Origin: Apostichopus leukothele
Taxonomy: Eukaryota; Echinodermata; Holothuroidea; Aspidochirotida; Stichopodidae
Reading direction: 5' to 3'
NCBI GenBank assembly: GCA_010014835.2
Contig: JAAAKB020101084.1
Coordinates: 1-21,826, forward strand
Length of the DNA: 21,826 nucleotides
A program made the position numbers and the translations under genes. The notes beneath the pieces are model-generated. The model made no database searches and had not been told where the DNA came from. It worked only from the letters and a program-made list of their open reading frames with translations. Positions 8,571-19,738 of the stretch are shown one piece after another (positions within the stretch are counted from its first letter, which is position 1; every line of letters begins with the position of its first letter).

Positions 8571-8699
8571 AACCCTTAAAATATGAATATGAAGAACAAA
8601 ATGGACGCAGCTTAAATATTAATTAAAAAATATATATATATACTAAGGAATATGTAGAATATAGTGCTCTTCAAAAACTTGGTTTAAATTTTCTTCAAG

Positions 8700-8955
8700 G
8701 AGTTCTTTGGAAACATCACAGCTGATGACATTCTGAGCGATAAACTACACGAAGAGAATATTGTATTCTTTCTCTACCTATTGGGATTGGATACTAACGG
8801 TCACGCACACAAGCCATTCTCCTCGGAATACCGGGACAACATCAGGCTCGTCGACGCTGGAGTTGAGAAGATGGTGGAACTCTTTGAAGAGTTTTATGAT
8901 CATGATGGGAAGACGTCGTACCTCCTCACCGCTGACCATGGCATGACAGATTGGG
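8700..8955 (+). CDS. PIGN: PIGN exon c, with metal-binding motifs
   Basis: This is the largest exon in the window (256 nt). It begins EFFGNITADDIL and includes NIVFFLYLLGLDTNGHAHKP, RDNIRLVDAGVEKMVELF, then KTSYLLTADHGMTDWG. The two conserved blocks LGLDTNGHAH and DHGMTDWG carry Asp and His ligands of the zinc site in the alkaline-phosphatase superfamily fold shared by PIGN, PIGO and PIGG. Human PIGN has LGIDTNGHAH and SDHGMTDWG. The acceptor is TTTTCTTCAAG ending at 8699 and the donor GTACGT at 8956. The exon ends on the first base of a Gly codon. All expected ligand residues are intact. Confidence 0.96.
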
Positions 8956-9548
8956 GTACGTATGTATAAGAGGTAAAAGTTTGATAAATCTTTCAGATCG
9001 TAAGGAGTCCCAACACCCCAAAAAATAGTGTATATGATCTGGTTATGTTGCTGGGATAATAAGTGCATAATATCGTCACTATTAGGCTGAAAATGGCAGA
9101 AAAATTCAAAAGTTATTTTATATTCCTGGAGGATTGTTGCGTCGGAAGTTATTCCTGGACATTTAAGAGACTTTGAATTAGAGTGGTAAATGTACCATTG
9201 ATCAGCTTTAAAGGTGGTATTTAATGGCATGCTGAAGTTTCACCATTATTTTACATACCAAAATACCATAGTTGGCCTTCTATGAAAAAGGTGAGGTTGA
9301 TTTTCCAGCTCCTAAACCTCTGGCCCTATAGTAATTGATGACTTTTGGTGCCATTCATGGAAGGACAGTGCATGATGGGAAGGTGTTAGAGAGAAGGACG
9401 CAGAAAGATCGAGGGATGAATTTTGGCCAACCAGGTCCCTGTGTTCCAGTTTTAAAGTGGATTAATTGTGGTACACAGATCATTCAGTATCAATAAAAGT
9501 CATCTTTGCCATGTATGTATCTCGATATTATGTTTTATCACATCTTAG
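8956..9548 (+). other. PIGN intron c-d, nothing recognised
   Basis: A 593-bp intron of mixed composition, somewhat less AT-rich near 9290-9440. No repeat tail, RNA gene or conserved coding text is seen. The long minus-strand frame entering it from exon c is an antisense shadow. Confidence 0.55.
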
Positions 9549-9665
9549 GAACTCATGGTGCAGGTCATCCCGATGAGACTATGACACCCATTGTAGCCTG
9601 GGGATCTGGAATTCAGAAACCCTCTACCCCAGGAGAAAATGTGTTTGAAGACAACTTCTCAAAAG
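9549..9665 (+). CDS. PIGN: PIGN exon d, with GTHGAGH motif
   Basis: After completing a split Gly it reads [20 protein letters not shown], then EDNFSK, against human [20 protein letters not shown]. The His in GAGH is a conserved metal ligand of the superfamily, so exons c and d together hold the second half of the active site. The acceptor is TATCACATCTTAG ending at 9548 and the donor GTAGGG at 9666. The 117 nt leave the phase unchanged (first base of an Asp codon carried over). Confidence 0.95.
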
Positions 9666-10200
9666 GTAGGGGAAGCAGTCTGTGGTAGAAAGATAACTAA
9701 CCTTCATTGTGCATCTGATACATGGGTTGGCAAAGCACTATCTGTGGGCAGTATGTGGCCCTCTTGCAAATTTCCTGTGGTCAACAAGGTTTTCAAAACC
9801 CTTACAAATACAGCTCACAAAACCTAGAATTTTAGGGGCAGTCATAAATAAATTGACACAATGAATTTCCTGAATGGCCAAAAGGAAACAATTGAAACTT
9901 TGGGATCTACAGTATGTGTGATGTGATATATCAACGTAACAGATGGGTAATGTGATGGTCGAACATTCTGATCATTTAGTTGCCGTATAATGTAATACTT
10001 CCAGTTTTGTCATGGGCATTGATTGAAGTGGCCTGCAGATTGGATACGATATTTCACTATGATCAGCAAGATCAATATTTGTTCTCCCCTCCCCCTGATT
10101 CAACAGAGCTCAATAAACTGGAATATCAGGTATTATGGCACTTTTAGGGAGATTTTTTCTTTTAGTGCCAGATCCTCACCTGATCATAAGCTTTTAACAA

Positions 10201-10260
10201 ATATGTATAACTGTATGTATAATTATATGTATAATTATATGTATAATTATATGTTAAACT
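10201..10260. repeat. Minisatellite, 5 x 12 bp (ATATGTATAATT)
   Basis: Five contiguous 12-bp units: ATATGTATAACT, GTATGTATAATT, ATATGTATAATT twice, and ATATGTTAAACT. The outer units are diverged and the inner ones identical, as expected when a short array expands from its centre. Confidence 0.9.
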
Positions 10261-10277
10261 GTACAAAATCAGGCATG

Positions 10278-10440
10278 AGCTTTTTCCGCGAATTCGCGAA
10301 ATATCCGTGATTTCTTTTCTACCTCGGGGACAAAAACTATTATCCTAACACACTGTAGTATACGCAAACTGGAGCCTATACCGCAATTTTTGCAAACTTC
10401 TGTGATTTTTTTTTTACCCCAGGCTCATCCCAGCATAATG
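10278..10440. repeat. Short repeat with CGCGAATTCGCG palindrome
   Basis: A perfect 12-bp palindrome CGCGAATTCGCG sits at 10287-10298 in otherwise CpG-poor AT-rich intron. It is followed by AAATATCCGTGATTTC and, 110 bp on, a similar word CTTCTGTGATTTTTTTTTT. The text 'CCGCGAATTCGCGAAA ... CCGTGA' looks like small interspersed repeats I have met in invertebrate genomes, possibly a non-autonomous DNA transposon end. No terminal partner or target duplication was found. Confidence 0.4.
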
Positions 10441-10609
10441 CTTTGTAACTATACAATACTATTTCCAGTGTATACTGTTGCCAGAGCCTCAGAATGGAAT
10501 ATCTAACCTGTATTAATAATTTGTCATAGTGTTGTACGGTACCACTCAACAACAGATTCATTTCCAGTGTTCAGACAAACCTAACTGCAGCATCATACAT
10601 TACTGAGCA

Positions 10610-10860
10610 CTATACATATTAATTAATATTCATCTTGCTCAGCGTGGTGCAACTAATTTTAGTATTAATTAACAATGGATTAACTTCGGCTTTTGATTCA
10701 TTTGTAAAGCAATGACATTCAGTAATTTATAACAACCTGAAGTACATGCTTGTAAGGCTTGCCTCGACTAAAGATTAACTCCCAAGAGGGTTCTGCCAAT
10801 TATTGACTAACGGGTGGAATTATCTTTGTTAACTTTGAAGCAGTTAAGGTGAAATTGGTT
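10610..10860. promoter_or_regulatory. Cluster of homeodomain/SOX/TCF-like words (speculative)
   Basis: TTAATTAA-type sites occur at about 10619-10627 and 10664-10672. The second is followed at once by a SOX-like ACAATGG. GATTAACT words occur at about 10678 and 10772, and GTTAACTTTGAAG, containing a TCF-like CTTTGAA, at about 10828-10840. Such a cluster could be an enhancer, but AT-rich DNA yields these words by chance. Confidence 0.2.
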
Positions 10861-11803
10861 CGTTACGGTTTCCTTTTCATCCTCAGATACTATCTTAAAC
10901 ATCAAGGACATCTTTACCCTCTCGTATTAATTGAGGCACTAATAAAGAAGATGTTAATCTTGTAATTCATGTTTCATAAGATGAACAATCAACAAAATCT
11001 TTAACAACAGGTTTTAACATCAATCGATTTTTGTTTCGTATTTTCACAAATGGGCGTGAATTTTGCCGTATTCATTTACACAATTTCCACACTTGTGAAT
11101 TATGACCCTAGAAAAAATCCCATTAAAATTATTGCAGAGATTAACTTTGAAGGGGCGGGCTTTAAATTGAACCAAGTAAGAATAGGAGCAGATTTGGAGG
11201 CTTTACTGGGGGAAGAAACAGCCTTACCGTGAATGTTTATTTCCCACAACAACATTATATGAACACTATTTTGGATCTCACATTATTTTGATATTTAGTT
11301 ATGCTCATTTTTGCTGTTCTCTAAAGACCTTCAGAAACATTGTGGTCCATCTGTTGCTAAGGAATCTGTGGCACTTAAACATCTGTGATCATATGTGTAC
11401 ACAGTACTGTGGACACCTACTGTACAGAAAACACTCATAAAGCACCCTTGGGAATTGTGCATTTTGCCAGAATCTTTCACACCTTAAATTGTATGTTTCA
11501 AACATTTTTACGTGTGCCTAAAACATGTGAAGATATGTGGAAACCTGTGGAATTTTAAATGAGTGACATAGTGTGTGTATAAACTTCTACAATTGGCAAA
11601 CCATGGACAATCCAACCCCACGAATGACAAGACAAATAGATAACATTTTTCTAATTTTAAAATCTCACTGGATTTCTTGCCAAAGTTTGTTACACATGCC
11701 TGAGTTCTGTGGTTGTCATATTTTGTCCCAGGAAATAAAAATCTGTAGATTAAAGTGGCAAATCTGTGTCACTGTGTGTCAAAATCACACATTTCCACGT
11801 CAC

Positions 11804-12320
11804 GCTTTGCATATTTGAAGGGACCAAGGGATTTTAAATCAAGGTCTCAAAGACTTCCTGACATGGGAAATTATATTGAAATTACTAAACTGTGACACAG
11901 AATAGAGGAGTCTGTTACTGTTTAGAGTCCTTGCATGTTATAGTGTTTAATTCAAATCCAAAATGTGTACAATTTTATTAACATGATTTGTTGGAGAATG
12001 AGAATGTATAGACATTTAGTTTGTTTGTACCAAAAAATGAGAAGAAAATTTCAGTAATAATGCAGCTGATTATTGCCATGGTATTAATAAGTTGGGTTCA
12101 CTCCTGAATCCTGCTTTCAGCTCTGAAGTGATTTTTTTCATTTTAAGACAATATAGACTGATTTATACCCTTTTGCTCATTTAAATGATTATTGAGTTTT
12201 TGTCATGCTAACATTCATTCCTTTTTTATATCCATGCTTTGCATATTAAGGGCCCAACAGACTTTAAATCAAGGTCTCAAAGATTTTCTTGTCCTTGGCA
12301 AAAATATTGAAATTATTTTA
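11804..12320. repeat. Diverged direct repeat pair, 430 bp apart
   Basis: Copy 1 (11804-11890) and copy 2 (12236-12320) share GCTTTGCATAT, a GGGxCC word, then a 21-bp identical block beginning TTTAAATCAAGGTCTC. Both end with TATTGAAATTA. The rest is well diverged. It is either an old local duplication or two copies of one short element. The DNA between the copies does not repeat. Confidence 0.7.
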
Positions 12321-12571
12321 AAGTATTTAGCCATTCTTTATAGAAAATTACCAGTGTGGATTAGACTCTTTTTTTTCGTCAAACCAAGAGAAATCCGCTC
12401 ACTAGTTGAACTGTGCCGGTTCTGGTTTAATCTCACTTTTTTTTTTAGTTCCCTGGAAATTTATTTTAATCTTACCCTGAAACAATTTTTTTTTTGCATA
12501 TGTTATTATAAATTTCATTTCTGTCAAAGGAGACCCACTCTTATAACATTTATACTATTGATTGCTAAAAG

Positions 12572-12633
12572 GTTGATGTAATCGGTGTGACATTTGATGT
12601 GACATTTGATGTGACATCAGTTGATGTGACATT
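12572..12633. repeat. Short tandem array, TTGATGTGACAT unit
   Basis: Four imperfect copies of a 12-14 bp unit (TTGATGTAATCGGTGTGACAT, TTGATGTGACAT twice, CAGTTGATGTGACAT) lie head to tail. Confidence 0.85.
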
Positions 12634-12800
12634 CTTCTTTTGTCGTGCCATAATTCGTTATTTAATTATGATTCCATAAATTGACATTTTGGCAGATATG
12701 TCTGTTCTGTAGGAGTTTTGTTTCACATTGCAAAGAGAGAACTCCTGTATAAACTTAATGCTTTCATGTAAGGAATTAAATAAGGAAATGCCTTGTATTC

Positions 12801-14690
12801 AATCATTCATTCATTCATTCTTTATTCCGGTATAAATTAATAGAAAATTTATTAATAGGATAGAAATATTATAAAAATAAAAAACATCAATAATACCAGT
12901 TAAGACATATAAAAGCTTAAGAGATTAAACAAATAATAAACCGTAAAACATTGTTACAAAAGTTATCGAAAAATTACAATTAAAGGATCTAAAAAGCAGT
13001 TCTGTACTTAACGGGCTGCCCTCTAAATAAAAGAGTTCTTAATAAGTAATATTCTAAAACATGGAGTGATATTTGGGTTCCTTATATTATAATTTGTTTT
13101 ATTGCACAGAGAATATGGAGAATGTCCCTTAGAAGCTTGAATATTTTCTGGTATTCCTTAAAAATTTCTGCCCGGCAGATTCATTGACCTTATACACAAG
13201 ATTCTCATGATTAAGCCTGAAATTATTAAACAAAATTTCACGAAACAACAACTGGTACAAAATGATATCAAACTGGAACCCCATATACTAGGGTGGGCAA
13301 GATCGATGCAGAAAACACATTTTCTGTTGTCTCACTGGGAAAGTATGGGATACTGTATGAAAATGTCGAAACGATATAATATACTTTTGCTAACATCATC
13401 AAGATATGATAAGCAAAAGTTATCTGATTGTCAATGCAGACTCCTCAATACATAGTGTAAGAGGTACGTGCAACACACGAGCCCTGACTTATCGTTCTCC
13501 GTTCTGTAAACTTTCATTGAACCTTTGTGCTTAAATTTTTTATTTTTAAACCAAATTTCTTTAGATTCAAGAGGAGATTTTTCTGCTCGCACAAAGTAAC
13601 AATTCTAGAAATACAATACTGATAATCGTCTGGATCTTTCCTATGAGTGCTTTTACAATAATAATAATACTGCGAGAAACAGCGGTATCGTCTGCATAGT
13701 TTAATAACATTGCAATTTAACCAGAGCGTATCTCATAAGTGTAAATTGGTGAACAGTAGAGCCGATAGAAAACCCCCTCGAGGAATGCCAACTTTAATAT
13801 CTGATTTGGAGGAGGAAAACCCCTTCTGTAATTTCACTTGCCTAGCTAGACCAGACTTGTAGGAAGTTTGCAAGCCAGTGAATAAGCTATGGTTTTTCAA
13901 TCAAGCTACTGTAAATAGATCTTGGATTAATTAAGCGATTAGGCTAGACCATGTATAAAAAAGTGATTGAAAAATCTTAGAATAGGACTTTTGGCAAAGG
14001 TGGGTACTTCTGATTAAGCCCCGAAAACTATGTCATGTGCAAGAGTCAGTATGGCGTCAGTTCATGAAACATCATTTTTGAAGGCAGATTGAATGTCGTT
14101 GTCATGTTGGATGATAAACTGCATTTATATATGACAGTAGAGTTTTCTGCATGTAAATTAAACCCAATACTTGACATATGTGTATAGTCGTTGACTGAAG
14201 TGGGATTACCTGTTTTGGGGCATGGGGGATGTTTTAGGATATGTTTCCAAGAAGATGGAATCAGACTTTGATTTAGACTTCTTGTTTGCAAATGCACTGG
14301 ACAGTTCCTCAGAACAATACAGTATTTGAAAACCCAAAATGAGTGTTGTCAAAACCTGAGCCAATACCATGGTTAACAGGACTAAAATAGTTCTGAACTT
14401 CATTCTCCTCTAACACTACAGTTGTATCAGTATTTCTCTCTGGTAGGATCAAATTTTACATCCTTAACAACAGCACTAGTCTGTTAAAAACATCCAAAAT
14501 GTTCATTTAATACAATTCCAAGTTCACTTCATATATGTTGTTATGACCATCACCCTGGATTTTGCTTACGGATTTTAGTAGACTCCACAGAGAATTTGAA
14601 TATGATGTTACTGTTCCCATAATACATACCTATCGCCAAGTGTTGATGGAGAAATTTTCTTGCTTATATCAAGAATTAAAATGATTTTGA
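12801..14690 (-). mobile_element. Broken LINE (non-LTR retrotransposon), antisense
   Basis: Reverse transcriptase text can be followed on the minus strand in the right order. CSEELSSAF (about 14316-14290) is followed by SLIPSSWKH (14267-14241) and PCPKTGNPTSVNDY (14225-14184). VGIPRGGF comes next (about 13792-13769), then the catalytic box YADDT (13698-13684) and CEQKNLLLNLKKF (about 13590-13550). The tail end of the protein reads GVCIDNQITFAYHI (about 13447-13405) and ILPTLVYGVPV (about 13303-13271). The 3' end carries AATAAA at 12826-12821 and a GAATGAATGAAT tail (12820-12803), typical of the CR1/L2/Jockey-like groups. Many stops and frame changes show a long-dead copy. It is 5'-truncated: no endonuclease domain is seen, and readable text fades near 14690. 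The clade is inference. Confidence 0.85.
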
Positions 14691-15082
14691 TAGGAATCAA
14701 GTGAACATAATTAATTGCAACGAGCCCTGTGACTCTGTTAAAATGGCATGATACTATAAGCGACTGACCTGTGTATTAAAGAAGAAGTGTGTAGTAAGAT
14801 AATTACAGGATTCTTGAGCTACAAGTAATACACTGAAGTAGTAAATGTCTCATCACATTACATCTGCCAGTAAGTATTTGTGATCATGGACATGTGTCAT
14901 ATCATATCCTTGCAAAACAACTTGAAATTTCTGGCAATTAACCCAATGCAATATATGAACAATTGGTCCTAGGAAATAACACAGGGTCTTAGTTTGACAA
15001 AATTTTAATAAATATGCAAAAATCCAGTGAAAATAATTCATTGCTAAATTGCTCCCTCTATTTCGTTTTCTGTTTCGTACAG

Positions 15083-15276
15083 ATTGGTCTCTGTCTCACT
15101 TGAGGCGACAGGACATAAATCAGGCAGACATTGCTCCATTGATGGCATCTCTGATTGGTTCACCTTTACCTTTGAACTCTGTTGGGGTGCTTCCCATTGG
15201 CTACATGGATAGCAGCCTCAAATTTAAAGCAGAATCTATTTTTACAAACACCAAACAGATTCTGGCTCAGTATGAG
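15083..15276 (+). CDS. PIGN: PIGN exon e
   Basis: The exon completes a split Asp codon, then reads [40 protein letters not shown], and LKFKAESIFTNTKQILAQYE. The block [22 protein letters not shown] is one of the strongest PIGN signatures (human [25 protein letters not shown]). It closes the catalytic domain. The acceptor is TGTTTCGTACAG ending at 15082 and the donor GTAGGC at 15277. The 194 nt end in phase 0. No residue is missing compared with human at the junction with exon d. Confidence 0.96.
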
Positions 15277-15870
15277 GTAGGCATATTAGGTTTCATCAAA
15301 CTTTTATAGTGAATTACTTTTTATCTCTGAATTTATATCACTTGCTCATATGTCCTTGTGTGAATTTGGCGTGCTATTGTGTATACGACAGGTGGCTAAC
15401 AAATGTTCCGGAGAGATTGTAACTTTTGAAAAGTTCATGTGACATTGTACCTCTACTAAATACATGAGTAAATGTGGTGGAAAAGATTTGGATGTATAGT
15501 TTTATGATAGTAATTTAGCTCACTCATGTAAGCACTAAACTAGTGCAGGTCTATCAAATACTTGAGTGTTATGTTTGCAACTATTCAGTTAATATTGCAA
15601 AAGGAAAAGTGTAATGTGTAATGTAGTGTAATGTAGGACTATAGAGTCTGTGTGTTTTGAGATCTGACTCAAGGCCTTTTTTGAAGGACATTAAAAAAGA
15701 AAACCCCCCAAAAAATTCTTCTTTAGGAAACTCTTATGAAAAAAATATTCCAGGTAGATTTTGATTTGATGTCGAATATGTTACTTATGGAAATTATCAG
15801 CTTGAAGCTAGCCCCTGGCTGTGAAAGATTTGATAATAAACTATAAACCATTTAATTATCTCCAAATCAG
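15277..15870 (+). other. PIGN intron e-f, nothing recognised
   Basis: A 594-bp AT-rich intron. A short imperfect run of GTAATGT words lies at about 15610-15635. It is followed by AATGTAGGACTATAG, which also occurs at about 19759-19773. That 15-bp match may be chance or a trace of a shared repeat. Confidence 0.5.
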
Positions 15871-16005
15871 GTAAAGGAAAGGCACATGAAAGACACGACT
15901 TTGGCGATATTTTTCCGTCATTACGAACCACTTAGTGAATCAGAAAAAGCCAAGAGCATGGAAAATATCAGACAATTGATACAAGATGGTGCTTATGAGA
16001 AAGCA
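15871..16005 (+). CDS. PIGN: PIGN exon f
   Basis: This 45-codon exon encodes VKERHMKDTTLAIFFRHYEP, then LSESEKAKSMENIRQLIQDG and AYEKA. It aligns with the less conserved human stretch [20 protein letters not shown]..., a linker of charged helices between the catalytic domain and the membrane part. The acceptor is TCTCCAAATCAG ending at 15870 and the donor GTAAGT at 16006, with both ends in phase 0. Sequence similarity is modest, but position, phase and splice sites agree. Confidence 0.88.
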
Positions 16006-18440
16006 GTAAGTATGAAATATAATAAAGTATAATAAGTACAGTTCAGAGTTTAAAGGACTTTTTTGGTGACAAAGAATTTGAAACTTATAATGAAAAAAAT
16101 TATACTATTCCTCAATGCTAGTCCAAACACCACATCTCGGTGTCTGGATCCTATCAACTTGCCTACCTTTGACTGGCTAAACCTTCAACTACTCCAGGAA
16201 GTTGGATCACTGTAGCAAAATGGAACATCTTGATTAAAGTCCCACACAGACAGTGACTCCAGCAACTGCAACCTCCTCTGAGTGCAGGCAGAATCTTTGG
16301 GTATTTCTCCCAAGACACCTGCAGGCCAATGAGCTTCTCGACTTCACACTCTTGTTTTTTATTTTAAAATTTGTGGACACTCCAAGAAGTATGACTTGAA
16401 GACAAACTAGCACTCTCTCTTCTCTTACTTTGAGTTCTTTTTAGAGACTAAACAATCTAAATTTACTTCTTTAATCTCAAAACTCTCCCTCCATCTGATC
16501 TTTGCATGGGGATTTTCCGTTCACGACCTACGTAAACAATGGGAGGTTCAAGTATGAATAGGATGTCAGGTTTTAAGTTTGTTTACTTCCTGCAGAGCTG
16601 CACCTGTTTGGCAGTTTGCCAAGTGCTCTGTCACTAATTTGCTGTAATGAGATTTAATACATTACCTTGGACTAATTTAATGTGACATCTTCTTGTTGAT
16701 TTATCCTTCCTTGAACCAGATACATTTGAAATGTTTGAGTAGTTGTCAAGGTTTCCTGTAAATGAATCTTTTTGGTAGAAATATTTTTCTCACTCTGGTT
16801 AAATTATTGACAAATTATAAAGAAACACAAAGAACAAAAATGTTTCAGCTAAGTTACCCTCATAACATCATCCATTCTGCTGTTGCCAAATGCATTTACA
16901 AAATATCGCAAATTTGAAAAAAAAATGCTATCGTTCGATACAAAGATACTTTGAGGATGTGGTTTTCACCTTAAGATTCTGAAAACTTCCAGCATATTTG
17001 TAAAGCAATCAATTTCAGCCTCCAGAATGTCCTTCAAATATATGAAGTTATTGTAGAAAATCGTCATTATTTGAAATATTAAAAAAAAAATCATGTCTTT
17101 GCGATATAAAAATCCTACGAGGATGTGGTTTCTACCTTAAGATTCTTAAAACTTCCAGCATCTTTGTAAAGCAATCAACTTCAACCACCAGAATATCTTT
17201 TCAAATATTTGACATTATTGTAGAATCTTGTCATTTGTTGCAATAAGAGAGGTTGATTGAATTGGACGATGTTTACACTCCACCTGTTGCAGTATGATAA
17301 GCATTTGCAAATAGCATGTTACAGTGAATCCTCTAAATAACATACTTCCAGCATGCCAAGAAGATGGTCTTTGTTTAACAGGTTTAACCTGTGGCAAAGT
17401 GTGTATTATGTTATGTATAGTTTTGAAATTTAGATATTGAAGTTGGAAAAAATAGATGTTGCAGATCTGTGATAGTTAAAACTTAAAAGAAGTAAACACG
17501 AAGTAAGCACGACCTTTCCGTTTGACAGATAGCATATTAGAAGCTTCTGTGACAGTGAGCAAAAATAATAGGGAGTGGGGCAAGGAGGAAAATGATCTAT
17601 CTAAGTTTGCTTGAGTCTTTATCATTATTATCAATAAATATTATTACTTTTTAAGTTTCTATCCGAAGAAGTGATGTAAGAGCTCTATTCTAACTGAGAA
17701 TTTTGCTGCAAAACTTTCAGCTATAACTTTTTTAATCCTGATTCACTTTTCATCGTAAAGGTAACTTATTTATCGGAGTAACCATTACAGGGGTTTCTCA
17801 TTACAACTGCAATCCTTTCCATCACTCGTACTACAACGTAAAGAGACCGTTAAATATTTAAAAGAGTTTTTTATCTTGCATATATAAGCATGATCTCTGT
17901 TGGCTTACACTGATGATGGTGGTTGGGTGTTCTTCTGCTTTAACCGCAAAGTCCAGGGTGCAACCACCACGTTGGAATTGTGGGAGAGCTACGATGTTGT
18001 GTCTTCGAGAGGAAGGGGTCTAATGGGGGGGATGGGCCTTTCCCATTTGAGAAATGTTGGTAAAATGTTGGATTGTTCAAATGCAGAACGGCACTAAGTA
18101 TTTTGCAACTTTTTGAGACAATGTTGAAGAAGTTTCAAACTCTTGAGGTTCTGCTGCACATTTTGTACATCATTTTATATCTATGTACTGCGCACTAGGA
18201 TTTTGTTTGTGTGTGAAATTCTGTCTAGAGCTCACATAAGTATACAATGTTGCACCCTTGATGAAAATTAGCTGCTTTAGGCATTTCATGACTCTAACAG
18301 TGGTCATTTCATTTACTTCAGCTAAAGATAATTGGGAAGTAAAAGTGGTTGTATATCTATATCTATTCAGGATACTATGTATCATCTATAGAGTAATATC
18401 TAATTGCATAACGATCTTATTTCTTCTACCTCGTGTTTAG
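16006..18440 (+). other. PIGN intron f-g
   Basis: It contains a less AT-rich block at about 16120-16345 that stands out in composition and may be a fragment of an unidentified repeat. A tandem duplication follows at 16913-17245. Another higher-GC block lies at about 17900-18060, ending in a G-run. No coding similarity is recognised in any of them. Confidence 0.5.
16913..17245. repeat. Tandem duplication, about 166-bp unit, diverged
   Basis: Two adjacent copies, offset by 166 bp, share an A-run, CGATA, GAGGATGTGGTTT (16953 and 17119), ACCTTAAGATTCT, AAAACTTCCAGCAT, TTTGTAAAGCAATCAA and ATTGTAGAA (17052 and 17218). The copies are clearly alike but differ at many positions, so this is an older duplication than the 184-bp array further on. 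Confidence 0.85.
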
Positions 18441-18520
18441 ATCCTCAGCGGTCAAGAAACTATCCAGGTTGCCCTGGACGGCTTGAACTACTACCAGACT
18501 TACAATCGTCTTTTTCTCGG
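18441..18520 (+). CDS. PIGN: PIGN exon g
   Basis: The exon reads ILSGQETIQVALDGLNYYQT, then YNRLFLG with the last Gly codon split after two bases. Human PIGN has LALKGLSYYHTYDRFFLG here. The GLxYYxTYxRxFLG block sits just before the first helix of the C-terminal membrane region. The acceptor is ACCTCGTGTTTAG ending at 18440 and the donor GTGAGA at 18521. Confidence 0.93.
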
Positions 18521-19710
18521 GTGAGAAAATGCTTTTTTAGTCATTTTTACTTGTACATATATATCTTCAGAGAATAATCTTCTTATGCAGGACACATTTT
18601 TAAGGATTTCTTCTGGTTATCTCTTGGACAACCAAACCTTTCTTTTCGGTTGTTTGAACAGCAAATCGGATAGTTCATTTTCCCCCCCCAAATCAACAAG
18701 AAATTATCAATATGTACACTGTAGGAGAGATGTGCAGTCTTGGTGAATAAAATACCAGCTTTTGGGCCATTAAATCTCCCCTTCGGGTTGATCATGGGCC
18801 TCATCTACTAGTTTTGTGGGGTTTTATTTCAGTATCTCCACAGTGGTGGAGGCTGGTACCTGTTCTAATCATTTGACCTATTTGCAGGTATTTAGTAACA
18901 GTAAAATCTGAATTTGATGTATTAAAGCAGCTAGACGTCTCCAAAGCTTGTTTATGGTCATCCAAACAGAAATTTGGTCGTCTTGGATGAGTGGACAACC
19001 ATTAAAAATCTGCCCTATGATGCTTTACAGAGTTTGAATGAAATGCACAAGCAATCCTCACAAAGTAGTTTGGTGTTGTTTTTAATAGTAATATGGAATT
19101 GTTGTATATTGCAGCAACATTAACACTATATGCCAAAGCAGAGGCATAATAAAAAGGTAATATCTTGATTGATTTCCTGGGACATGCAAAAACTGTTTAA
19201 AGGTTTATCTCAGTTTTAGACTAACAATAACACTTGAGAGTTCTTTTATGTCAACTCATCTCTGTTTGATTCTGTCTGTCTGTCTGTTGGTATGTCAGTC
19301 TGTCTGACAGGCATTCACACATTTGTCAATCTGTTTAATCCACAAAGATCTCTTTCTTGTAATTATGCTCCATCAAAGCGATAAAACTGCTACATTCGAA
19401 GAGTAATAATTTTAACTGGTACGTCATGCAGGTGTAGTGAGCTGTATACCAAGTTACACTGTGTATCAAACTTCACAAGTTTTAATTAGGATTCTGAAGG
19501 AGTGAAAAGTGTTCCTTTTCAAATGATGTTGTTTTTGTGAAATTGCTCGATCACATGCTTGATAATGTTAAATCTTGTTATGTAGTTTCATACAGTTCAT
19601 CAGCAATACCACTAGCTAATCTTGTAACATTCAAGTTATAGGTTTTTAAGTTTGCCACAAACTTTTAATCACGTCATTCACCAGAGTGACCAATTTTCAC
19701 GCTTCTTTCA

Positions 19711-19738
19711 CATACCATGTTGTCATTTACATGGTATG
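19711..19738. repeat. Perfect 10-bp inverted repeat, 8-nt loop
   Basis: CATACCATGT (19711-19720) and ACATGGTATG (19729-19738) are exact reverse complements around the loop TGTCATTT. This is a compact hairpin in intron DNA. The stem is too short to be a microRNA precursor. Confidence 0.85.

Larger units (their letters stand above)
7029..8699 (+). other. PIGN intron b-c, with three retroelement fragments
   Basis: It contains a LINE-type 3' end (+ strand, 7441-7700), a SINE (+ strand, about 7866-8130) and a minus-strand retroelement 3' end (about 8480-8570). The remainder (7030-7440 and 8140-8480) is AT-rich, with a CA/TA-rich patch at about 7075-7130 and nothing else I can identify. Confidence 0.6.
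9666..15082 (+). other. PIGN intron d-e (5.4 kb), repeat-bearing
   Basis: This is the longest complete intron here. Contents in order: a 12-bp array (10201-10260), a short repeat with a CGCGAATTCGCG palindrome (10278-10440), an AT-rich stretch with homeodomain-like words (10600-10860), a diverged direct repeat (11804-11890 and 12236-12320), a TTGATGTGACAT array (12572-12633) and a broken antisense LINE (about 12801-14690). I see nothing identifiable at 9670-10200, 10860-11800 or 14690-15080. Confidence 0.6.

Noticed and set aside
8778-9230. 150-residue minus-strand frame
   Set aside because: It lies opposite PIGN exon c and runs into plain intron, with no domain of its own.
11050-11232. 60-residue + strand frame (MGVNFAVFIYT start) with protein-like composition
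   Set aside because: It has no splice context within PIGN, would insert nothing that human PIGN has at this point, and no family is recognised. Chance is the better explanation.
12192-12581. 129-residue + strand frame
   Set aside because: Phe/Leu-rich translation of T-rich intron including one copy of the diverged repeat. No similarity recognised.
19711-19738. MicroRNA precursor
   Set aside because: The stem is only 10 bp with an 8-nt loop, far shorter than a pre-miRNA, and the flanks do not extend the pairing.
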